This document shows positions 8,534 to 16,127 of a stretch of DNA of 64,000 nucleotides, piece by piece; position 1 is the stretch's first letter; each line of letters begins with the position of its first letter. The stretch is from positions 1,054,001 to 1,118,000 of the forward strand of contig NZ_CP136910.1 of the NCBI RefSeq assembly GCF_033100115.1, read 5' to 3'. The notes beneath the pieces were generated by a model. That model made no database searches and was not told the DNA's origin. It was given only the letters and a program-made list of their open reading frames with translations. The DNA is from Anaerocolumna sp. AGMB13020. GTDB lineage: Bacteria; Bacillota; Clostridia; Lachnospirales; Lachnospiraceae. The translations under genes and the position numbers were made by a program.

Positions 8534-10165
8534 TTATTCTGCTATTCCTTCAATTCCTCGCATTTTAACCCAATCCTCCAGGCCAAGGGCATTAAGACCG
8601 TCTGTATAGGCTTTCCATTGAGCATCATCATTTACATCCAGTTCTCCGGTAACGAAGAGAGCCTGCTGCTGATTGAAGTAATCTGTAAGGGCTGTACTGA
8701 TATCAGAATATCTGTCGATATCGTCAAGAGCTATCCAGTTGGAGGGAATGACCTCTTTTGTCAGATTAGCCTCATAGGTATTTTCCATTGTCTTTTTCTC
8801 ATCATAAAGAGGGCTGTCTTCAATGAACTTAAAGCCTGCAGGAAGATATTTTGGCAGAGCCTGTGGCCATAAGTTGCTCCAGCTGACCTTTTCCTGCTGA
8901 TCTTCCGGAAGTGTTGAAGTATCAATTGCACGATAACCGTTACCTTCCTTCATTGTGACAACTCCTACAGGACCTCTGCTGCAGCCGATTCCATTTTCCA
9001 GTGCAAAGGCATTATCAAACCACCTGCAGATAATTTCAGGATTCTTTGCTTTATCAGTAATTACAGCCTGGGTTCTGAATACACTGAAACCGTTAGTATC
9101 CTTTAACCAGATACCTTCTTTGTCAGTATTAAGTACAGGGAGTACGTCAAATTCACTTTTCTCCGTTGTCTGAACAATACCTGAAAATTCATTGCTGCCA
9201 TAAGCGATGGATACACCATAAAGATCTTTATTTCCTTTTCCTTCCCAGGTGGAAGAGTCCTGTGTAAAAAGTTCCATATCTATCAGGCCCTCTTTATAAA
9301 GGCCGTTGAACCAGCTCAGGAACTCTCTGTATTGTTTACTGATACCGCCGTAAACAACCTTATCCCCCTGTATAGCAACACCATATTTGTCCATGGGTAA
9401 CCCAAACCAACCGGTCATGGCTTCTATATGTTTATTATTGGGATCTGCAGAAAAAGGAATCTCATCGCCGGCGTCACCATTTCCATTGGCATCTTTTTCT
9501 TTAAAAGCCCTTAGTACGTCTGCGAATTCCTCTGTAGAGGCAGGCATTTCCATTCCTATATTTTTCAGCCATCTGCTGTTGATATAAGGAGAATAGCTGA
9601 CCGTTGTATCGCCGGTTACATAAGGTATGGTATAAATGTGTCCATCCGGTGCTGTCATTTTCTCTCTTACGCCCGGTAAATCCAGGATAGCAGAGATATT
9701 AGGACAATATTTCTCAAAATAATCTTCCAGAGGAATGAAAATACCCTGTTTTACTCCATAGGTCAGGATCATACTGTCATTTAAAGTCCAGCCTCCGATA
9801 ACATCCGCATAATCACCGGAATTCAGATCCAGATTCAGTCGCTCTGTGGCAGTTTCATAAGGAAAAACCTTTAGTGTAACATCTACATTCGTCTGTTTCT
9901 TAAACTCATCTATCATGTAGAATTCTCCGGATTCACTGGAATCATCCACAAAAATCGAGAAACCATAGGTACCTTCATCTACCAGCGGAAGCCCTTCTTT
10001 GTTCATGAGTCCATTGATCTTGCCATTTTCATCCGTCGTATCCGCAGAAGCACCTGCCCCTGCTGCCTTGCTGTTGCTTTCTCCATTGTTTCCTTTGCCG
10101 CAACCCCAAAAAACTGTTGTGCACATTGCCATAGCCAATAAGAGTGCTATTGCTTTCCTTTTCAT
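8534..10165 (-). CDS. ABC transporter sugar-binding lipoprotein (LplA type)
   Basis: 543-aa extracellular binding lipoprotein. The signal peptide begins MKRKAIALLLAMAMC and ends with a FWGC lipobox at about residue 22, followed by a Gly/Asn/Ser linker. The mature part has the type-1 binding-protein pattern with a DANGNGDAGDEIPF loop, typical of the calcium-binding-like loop of LplA/YtcQ proteins. Start at 10165 is set by a perfect AGGAGGT ribosome site 8 bp upstream; the frame is open further up but lacks coding character. It follows the two permease genes and precedes the fucosidase, so this is the main oligosaccharide capture protein of the locus. Confidence 0.9.
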   Translation of the reverse strand: MKRKAIALLLAMAMCTTVFWGCGKGNNGESNSKAAGAGASADTTDENGKINGLMNKEGLPLVDEGTYGFSIFVDDSSESGEFYMIDEFKKQTNVDVTLKVFPYETATERLNLDLNSGDYADVIGGWTLNDSMILTYGVKQGIFIPLEDYFEKYCPNISAILDLPGVREKMTAPDGHIYTIPYVTGDTTVSYSPYINSRWLKNIGMEMPASTEEFADVLRAFKEKDANGNGDAGDEIPFSADPNNKHIEAMTGWFGLPMDKYGVAIQGDKVVYGGISKQYREFLSWFNGLYKEGLIDMELFTQDSSTWEGKGNKDLYGVSIAYGSNEFSGIVQTTEKSEFDVLPVLNTDKEGIWLKDTNGFSVFRTQAVITDKAKNPEIICRWFDNAFALENGIGCSRGPVGVVTMKEGNGYRAIDTSTLPEDQQEKVSWSNLWPQALPKYLPAGFKFIEDSPLYDEKKTMENTYEANLTKEVIPSNWIALDDIDRYSDISTALTDYFNQQQALFVTGELDVNDDAQWKAYTDGLNALGLEDWVKMRGIEGIAE

Positions 10166-10295
10166 AATAATACCTCCTCTTTCTTTTTTTATTTGTACCG
10201 GCACATTAGGAAGCACCGGCAAATAACTTTCCCTCTCAAAAATACGTTTTAACCCCTTTGTTCCTTCATAACTGCCACAAGCGGTTTCAGCCACC

Positions 10296-11210
10296 TTAGC
10301 CCTTTACGGAACCAATCATCACTCCCTTAACAAAATGCTTCTGAATAAAGGGATACATTACCAGCACCGGAATACTGCTGATTATAATAAGGGAGTATTT
10401 CATAACGTCAATTAATTGCTGCTTCTCACGAAGAGCATCTCTTGCCGCCTGGGTGGTTGCTGTCTGGGACAGAGCTGTCTCATTCGTAATAAGGATATTC
10501 CGCAGCACCAGCTGCAACGGATAATAATCTTTGTCAGAGATATAAACCAATGCTGAAAAGTATGAATTCCAATGTCCCACACCATAATAGAGTACCAAAA
10601 TGGCAATAATGGCTTTCGACAACGGAAGAGCAATCTTAAAGAAAAATTTCCCCTGGGAACACCCATCTATCTCAGCCGCTTCATACAATTCTTCTGAAAT
10701 ATTGGACTTAAAAAAGGTTCTGGCCACAATCATATTATAGACGCTAAGACATCCCGGAAGGATAAGCGCCCACATGGTATTAAGCAGGTGCAGGTTCTTG
10801 ACCACTAAATATGTAGGTATCAGACCGCCGCCAAAGAACATGGTTATCATATAAAAAATGGTTATTGGTTTCTTTCCACCAAATGCATTTCTGGATAACG
10901 CATAAGCTGTCGGAAGGGTAACTGCCAGGTTGACTAAAACTCCGCAGACTGTATAAAAAACTGAGTTCAGGAAACCTCTCATTACGGCGCTGTTACGAAA
11001 GACCTCTTTATAACCCTTTAAGGTAAATCCGATGGGTTTCCACAGAACCTCACCGCTTGATACGGCACTGGGACTGCTGATGGATGAAATAACCACCCAG
11101 TACAGGGGGTAAGCCACAATCAATAAAATCAGCGACAGAACAAGAAATGTTACCGTATCAAATATGACATCCTCCCTGCATCGTTTTGTTTTCTTTTTCC
11201 TCTTATCCAT
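10296..11210 (-). CDS. carbohydrate ABC transporter permease (LplC/YtcP type)
   Basis: 304-aa inner-membrane permease with about six transmembrane helices and the EAA loop (EAAEIDGCSQGKFFFKIALPLSK) that contacts the ATPase. The C-terminal sequence YPFIQKHFVKGVMIGSVKG is the hallmark ending of the LplC/YtcP subgroup. The ATG at 11210 is preferred since TAGGAGG lies 7-8 bp upstream; the longer GTG start at 11228 would lie inside the previous gene. It pairs with the permease at 11222-12166 and the binding protein at 8534-10165. No ATP-binding subunit is encoded, which is normal for importers that share one ATPase. Confidence 0.92.
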   Translation of the reverse strand: MDKRKKKTKRCREDVIFDTVTFLVLSLILLIVAYPLYWVVISSISSPSAVSSGEVLWKPIGFTLKGYKEVFRNSAVMRGFLNSVFYTVCGVLVNLAVTLPTAYALSRNAFGGKKPITIFYMITMFFGGGLIPTYLVVKNLHLLNTMWALILPGCLSVYNMIVARTFFKSNISEELYEAAEIDGCSQGKFFFKIALPLSKAIIAILVLYYGVGHWNSYFSALVYISDKDYYPLQLVLRNILITNETALSQTATTQAARDALREKQQLIDVMKYSLIIISSIPVLVMYPFIQKHFVKGVMIGSVKG

Positions 11211-11221
11211 TCTTTTTCCTC

Positions 11222-12166
11222 CTACCACAAACTGTTGCCTGAGAGCTTATCAGCCGCTTTGTTAACGGCTATAAGCATGACCAGGTTAATCAACGTATTA
11301 AACAGGCCGATGGCTGTTGAATAAGATATGTCATTGTTAATCAGACCCACCTTATAGACATAGGTGGAAATAATCTCAGATACCGTCAGGTTCAGATTAT
11401 TCTGAAGCAGATAGGCTTTTTCAAAACCCACAGAAAGAATGCTTCCGCAGCTCATGATTAACAGGATGGTCGCTGTAGGCAGAATGGAGGGTAAATCTAT
11501 GTATCGAATAAGCTGAAGTTTGGTAGCTCCATCACAGCGCCCGGCTTCATGCAGCTCCGGACTTATACCGGATAAGGCTGCAAAATAGATGACTGAACTC
11601 CATCCTGTACTCTGCCAGACTCCCGTCCAGACATATATGTGTCTCCAATATTCTTTCTTAGCCATAAAATTAAATGTATCAAGCCCCAGAAACTCCATTA
11701 TGTGGTTGATTACCCCCACGGAAGGCGATAGAAACAGTATGATCATACCGCACATGACAACCGTTGAAATAAAGTTCGGTGCATAGGTAACTGTCTGAAT
11801 TACTTTTCGGTATCTCTTATGCCGAAAGGAATTCAGCATCAGTGCCAGGATAATTGGAATCGGAAAGGATATGAGGAGCCCGTAGAGACTCAACACCAGG
11901 GTGTTTCGAATGGTTGAATCAAAATAAGGGGATTCAAAGAACCTCTTAAAATAATACAGCCCCACCCAGGGACTGCCCCATATCCCCTCTCTTCCGTTAT
12001 ACCGCCGGAACGCAAGCTGTATTCCGTACATGGGAATGTAGCTGAAGATAAAGGTCAATACGATACCCGGAAGACAGAACATCCAAAGCGAGAGATCTCT
12101 TTTAAATATCCTGAGAGTATGGCCTTTCTTCTTTTCTCTTTTTGAAATCATTTTCTTTTTAGCCAC
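11222..12166 (-). CDS. carbohydrate ABC transporter permease (LplB/UgpA type)
   Basis: About 314-aa permease, first gene of the operon, with six predicted membrane spans. The cytoplasmic EAA motif reads HEAGRCDGATKLQLIRYIDLPS and the C-terminus LINLVMLIAVNKAADKLSGNSLW is typical of LplB/YtcP partners. Start is uncertain: the frame opens at a GTG (12166) with no visible ribosome site, and an ATG at 12151 (MISKREKKKG) is equally weak. The promoter at 12387-12415 leaves a leader of about 210 nt before the gene. It forms the heterodimeric channel with the next gene. Confidence 0.9.
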   Translation of the reverse strand: MAKKKMISKREKKKGHTLRIFKRDLSLWMFCLPGIVLTFIFSYIPMYGIQLAFRRYNGREGIWGSPWVGLYYFKRFFESPYFDSTIRNTLVLSLYGLLISFPIPIILALMLNSFRHKRYRKVIQTVTYAPNFISTVVMCGMIILFLSPSVGVINHIMEFLGLDTFNFMAKKEYWRHIYVWTGVWQSTGWSSVIYFAALSGISPELHEAGRCDGATKLQLIRYIDLPSILPTATILLIMSCGSILSVGFEKAYLLQNNLNLTVSEIISTYVYKVGLINNDISYSTAIGLFNTLINLVMLIAVNKAADKLSGNSLW

Positions 12167-12386
12167 ACAATAAATGCAAATCAGTCTGCATTTTATTGCT
12201 AAAACAAGAAAGAGCGAAAGAATGGCTTTTGTGGCATCCTTTCATTTAAATTTTCTTCCACTCTGGAACTGCTTAAGATATCTCAATGAACATTTTTAAC
12301 ATTTTTTCATTTTCTAAATTTTGTTTGTGTATTTTATATAATTTAACTTTCCTATTTGGGTGTTTCGTAGTTATTTTGTTGGTTTG

Positions 12387-12415
12387 ATTTTAACATCTGT
12401 TCACTTTTATGTCAA
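12387..12415 (-). promoter_or_regulatory. sigma-A-like promoter of the oligosaccharide operon
   Basis: On the minus strand TTGACA, 17-bp spacer, TAAAAT. Start of transcription expected near 12380, giving a leader of about 210 nt before the first permease. That leader contains a 9-bp hairpin (12214-12241). The 590-bp divergent gap 12167-12756 is very AT-rich and has several GTTCA/AACAT half-sites that could bind the LacI regulator at 14009. Confidence 0.7.
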
Positions 12416-12668
12416 TATGTTTTGTAAAAATGTTCTGTTTTCTTAACATTCTACAAATTTTCGCTTAAAACTTTTTATTTTTTAAGTTTTTTCAGATACT
12501 CTGACAAAAAAAGTATAGCAGCAGACTGTATATTGAATAGTTGCAATTATACTGCTTTTTTACTACATTTTAAAATTTTCAGTTTCAAATTTTCTATTGG
12601 ATTGAAATTTTGTATTGTAAAATTCCTTTTATCTTTTTTGATGTTTTGTTCATTTTGTTAAGTATTTA

Positions 12669-12697
12669 TTGTAAACTTGTTCACTGAATGCTATAAT
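12669..12697 (+). promoter_or_regulatory. promoter for the CBM9-like gene
   Basis: TTGTAA, 17-bp spacer, TATAAT on the plus strand; transcription would begin near 12704, about 53 nt before the chosen ATG. It is divergent from the transporter operon promoter, so one regulator could control both. Confidence 0.65.
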
Positions 12698-12756
12698 GAG
12701 ATTATCCGGCAGTCACAAATAAGCCGATTATTATGACGATAAGAAATGAGGTATTT

Positions 12757-13815
12757 ATGAAACCTGTAAGAATTCCAATACCGTCAGTGGGTTTTAATCC
12801 TCCGGTTTACCCTTGCCGCAGAGCTGTAGAACCCTTTACCCTGGACGGAAGACTGGATAAACCTTTTTGGGAAACTGCTCCCTATACTGATCCTTTTATC
12901 GATATTGAAGGAGAACATAAGCCTGCACCCAGATTCAGAACCCAGGTCAAAATGCTGTGGGATGATGAGAATCTGTACATAGGTGCAAGTCTTGAAGGAA
13001 ATGAAATATGGGGTACTGTGAATGAGAGAGATGCCGTAATCTTTCAGGACAATGATTTCGAGATCTTTATCGACCCGGATTCCGACACCCACCAGTATTA
13101 TGAATTTGAAATGAACGCTTTGAATACCGTATGGGACCTCTTTCTCCCCGCTGCTTACAGAGATAAAGGAAATGCTCTCAATGGTTATGATATCCAGGGC
13201 CTACGTACCGCCGTATATGTCGACGGCCGCGTAAATGATCCGTCTGCTCCAAATAAAAGCTGGTCTGCGGAAGTTGTTATCCCTTTCGCATCTATCATCG
13301 AATGCCTGCCCCATAAACGTGCTCCCCAAAACGGTGAATACTACCGTCTTAATTTTTCCCGTGTGCACTGGAAGACCGATATCCTAGAGGGCAGCTACCG
13401 AAAGTGTACGGAACCTGTAACCGGAAATCTCCTGCCGGAAGACAACTGGGTCTTAGCCCCCACAGGAGTGATCAACATACATTATCCTGAATTATGGGCT
13501 TTTGTATTTTTTACAGGAACAACGGAAGACGAAACCTCCTGTATTATTCCGGAAGACGAGTACCGAAAATGGGAATTAAGAAAACTCTATTATGCCCAGA
13601 ATATCTATCTGGATTTAAACGGCTGTTATACCTCGCAGCTGAAGGAGCTTACTTTAATTCTTGAACACTATTCTCCCAATGACATAAACCGTTGTGTAAA
13701 AGCATTTCCTTACAAAATAGAAACGACTTCTCATACCTTTGAGATTTCCTGCCCCTCCGCTCATCCTGATAAAACTGTTATAATTTACTCCAATGGAAAA
13801 ACTGAAATACGTTAA
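12757..13815 (+). CDS. CBM9-like (carbohydrate-binding family 9-like) domain protein
   Basis: 352-aa protein, no signal peptide. Residues about 20-220 match the CBM9-like fold: FTLDGRLDKPFWETAPYTDPF at the start, KMLWDDENLYIGASLEGNEIWG, then the FQDNDFEIFIDPDSDTHQYYEFEMNALNTVWDL core and the RLNFSRVHWK strand. The last 120 residues are unassigned. ATG at 12757 is preferred over 12733 because GAGGT lies 6 bp upstream. Cytoplasmic members occur next to glycan loci in gut Firmicutes; the function is not established. It is divergent from the importer operon and upstream of the LacI gene. Confidence 0.75.
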   Translation: MKPVRIPIPSVGFNPPVYPCRRAVEPFTLDGRLDKPFWETAPYTDPFIDIEGEHKPAPRFRTQVKMLWDDENLYIGASLEGNEIWGTVNERDAVIFQDNDFEIFIDPDSDTHQYYEFEMNALNTVWDLFLPAAYRDKGNALNGYDIQGLRTAVYVDGRVNDPSAPNKSWSAEVVIPFASIIECLPHKRAPQNGEYYRLNFSRVHWKTDILEGSYRKCTEPVTGNLLPEDNWVLAPTGVINIHYPELWAFVFFTGTTEDETSCIIPEDEYRKWELRKLYYAQNIYLDLNGCYTSQLKELTLILEHYSPNDINRCVKAFPYKIETTSHTFEISCPSAHPDKTVIIYSNGKTEIR

Positions 13816-13845
13816 ACAGAAATGTTCAGTTCGTTCATGATGTAT

Positions 13846-13874
13846 TTGAAAAGAATCAAAATTACTGGTATAAT
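13846..13874 (+). promoter_or_regulatory. promoter of the LacI-family regulator gene
   Basis: TTGAAA, 17-bp spacer, TATAAT with an extended -10 (TGG before TATAAT). A hairpin with GCCAC/GTGGC arms lies in the following leader (about 13932-13977). Confidence 0.7.
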
Positions 13875-14008
13875 AGCAGCAAATGAGTGCAGCATTGGTG
13901 CAGCGATAAAAGATTAAGATAATAGAAAGGACGCCACAATACTATATTTTTAATCTATATTAGTGGCAGTACCAAAGGCGTGCCCTGCGGTATTCTCGGG
14001 AAAAAACG

Positions 14009-15061
14009 ATGAAAAAGATAACCCTGCAAAAAATTGCAAATTCCCTTGGTGTTTCCCGTACTACGGTATGGAAAGTATTTAGCGGACAGGAAGGCGTCTC
14101 TGCTGAGCTTCGAAACAGAATCATTAACAAAGCACAGGAACTGAACTATATTTTTCCGGTGAACTTTGATACTTCATCTGTTATGGATGCTTCTACAGCT
14201 GTTTCCGCCTCTTCAGAGGAGCCTTCAGCAAATATTGCTGTTGCCGTATGCCGACCGGAGACCTCCATCTTCTGGATGACCATTATACATCAAATTGCCA
14301 AGGAGCTTTCCCACCACAATGTCAACCTGGTTTATACCTATCTGCCTTCCACTGTCAGCGCCAATTATACCCTTCCTGTATCTCTCACAAATGGCAGCAC
14401 CAACGGAATTATTATCATGAATGTCTACGATACCCAATTGCTTCGATTACTTGCAGCCACTCCTGTTCCCAAGGTATTTCTGGATACCTCGGCTTTAGTT
14501 CCCCCTGCAGAGTTGAATGGAGATTTGATTTTAACTGAAAACCGTACAGGAATTTCTGCCATAACGGAGCACCTGATACAAAAGGGACGTAAATCTTTTG
14601 CTTTTATTGGCGATATCAACTACGCCCACTCAAATTATGAACGATTCGAGGGTTTTCAGAATACCTTGCTCCGTCATGGTCTTTCCTATAACCAGAAACT
14701 AAGCCTTACAGGTGCAATAGGTATCGATACCTACAAAGAAGAGATCGGAGCCTTTCTTGATACCCTTCCTCATTTGCCGGAGGCTTTCGTCTGTGCAAAT
14801 GACTATGTGGCATGTATATTGATGCAACTGCTGCTTAAGCGTGGAATCCGTATACCGGAAGACATTGCTCTTTCCGGTTTTGACGCGAATACAGAGAATC
14901 CTCTGGCAGAAAATCTGACCACGGTACAGGTATTTAATCAGAATATCGGCTTTCGCCTGGCTCTCCAGATTTTATACCGGATTAAATACCCAGACGTTCC
15001 CCATGAGATCATTTATATAACCTCCAAAGTTATCTTCCGGCGTTCTACCGGAGATTCGTAA
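14009..15061 (+). CDS. LacI-family transcriptional regulator
   Basis: 350 aa. Residues 1-50 form the LacI helix-turn-helix (TLQKIANSLGVSRTTVWKVFSG) with the hinge helix after it. The rest is a periplasmic-binding-protein-like effector domain with FVCANDYVACILMQ and LSGFDANTENPLAENLTTVQ, as usual for sugar sensors. The position next to the divergent transporter and CBM9 genes makes it the likely local repressor of the oligosaccharide locus; the effector is unknown. The ribosome site is weak (GGGAAAAAAC). A clear terminator follows at 15102-15131. Confidence 0.9.
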   Translation: MKKITLQKIANSLGVSRTTVWKVFSGQEGVSAELRNRIINKAQELNYIFPVNFDTSSVMDASTAVSASSEEPSANIAVAVCRPETSIFWMTIIHQIAKELSHHNVNLVYTYLPSTVSANYTLPVSLTNGSTNGIIIMNVYDTQLLRLLAATPVPKVFLDTSALVPPAELNGDLILTENRTGISAITEHLIQKGRKSFAFIGDINYAHSNYERFEGFQNTLLRHGLSYNQKLSLTGAIGIDTYKEEIGAFLDTLPHLPEAFVCANDYVACILMQLLLKRGIRIPEDIALSGFDANTENPLAENLTTVQVFNQNIGFRLALQILYRIKYPDVPHEIIYITSKVIFRRSTGDS

Positions 15062-15101
15062 AAAACTCCATCAGGAACCTGGTAATACAGACTTAATAGC
15101 A

Positions 15102-15131
15102 AAAAGCTGCCACATTTCTGCGGCAGCTTTT
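15102..15131. terminator. bidirectional terminator between lacI and cutC
   Basis: 10-bp perfect stem AAAAGCTGCC / GGCAGCTTTT with a 10-nt loop, with A/T tails serving both convergent genes. Confidence 0.8.
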
Positions 15132-15197
15132 ATCTTAATCCATACTTTACTATTTCTCCACAAAAGGGAGGACTCCTATCTTATTTCTGTGAGAATA

Positions 15198-15962
15198 TTA
15201 CGTCTGAGTATCCTCCTGTAAGTTCTCAAGTACCTGTCTGGCTTTTCTGATTTCTTCCTCACTGGTACGATAAACTGTATACTCACTGAAAGAAGGAAGT
15301 CCCATATTCACCTCTGGTTTCCGGTAGCTCATAGCACTTTCCAGTACAGCCTTACCAGACATATGATAGGCCTTTACACCGGATACCCGGTAGAGGGTGG
15401 GAATCACACCGGCATTAACGCCTCCTCCTGCCTGAATACAGATTCTTTCCTGACTCTTTTCCTTCAGTTCTTTTAGAAGAGCTGTTCCTTGCATACATAG
15501 ATTTTTCTGTCCAGAGGTAAGAATGGTATCCATTTCCAGACTTATGGCCTGTTCCAGCTCTTTCAGGGGATCTGCACACATATCGAACGCCCGGTGCAAT
15601 GTAGCAGACATCCCTTCAGCCTCAGACAACAATCCATACATTGCCTCCATATTCAAAGTTCCCTCGGGTTTTAATATACCGATTACTACTCCTTCGGCAC
15701 CCAACTCCCGAAACATCCTGACCTCTTCTTTCATGATGGAATATTCGTATTCCGTATAACAGAAATCTCCAAACCTGGGCCGTATCAGTACATGAATTGG
15801 TATGGTACTGTGCCCTCGAATCTCTTCAAATAATTTGGGGCTTGGAGTTGTTCCTCCAATTATTAGATTTCCGCATAATTCAACTCTTGTGGCTCCGCCC
15901 TGCTCACCTGCCAGTACAGATTCCACAGAATCTGCACATACTTCTAGTATAAACTCCTTCAT
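15198..15962 (-). CDS. cutC: CutC family protein (copper homeostasis/TIM-barrel)
   Basis: 254-aa TIM-barrel protein of the CutC family. Motifs: LEVCADSVESVLAGEQGGATRVELCGNL at the N-terminus, PIHVLIRPRFGDFCYTEYE, GAEGVVIGILKPEGTLN, TLHRAFDMCADP and the C-terminal IQAGGGVNAGVIPTLY loop. The ATG at 15962 has GGAGAAAAGCTGGG upstream; the longer start at 15998 lacks a site. CutC was named for copper tolerance in E. coli, but its exact role is disputed and it is often found beside glycan genes in Firmicutes, as here. It ends convergent with the lacI gene. Confidence 0.88.
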   Translation of the reverse strand: MKEFILEVCADSVESVLAGEQGGATRVELCGNLIIGGTTPSPKLFEEIRGHSTIPIHVLIRPRFGDFCYTEYEYSIMKEEVRMFRELGAEGVVIGILKPEGTLNMEAMYGLLSEAEGMSATLHRAFDMCADPLKELEQAISLEMDTILTSGQKNLCMQGTALLKELKEKSQERICIQAGGGVNAGVIPTLYRVSGVKAYHMSGKAVLESAMSYRKPEVNMGLPSFSEYTVYRTSEEEIRKARQVLENLQEDTQT

Positions 15963-16127
15963 CCCAGCTTTTCTCCGCTTTTTCAGGAATATAACCAAAA
16001 ACTCTTATATTTCTGTATTTTTCATATATTACTACGTGTATCTCATGCTATAATAATTTTCACTCCTATATTAAATTATCAGCTTTACCTTTAAGTATAC
16101 TATACGAATGCTGGAATGAATAGCAGT

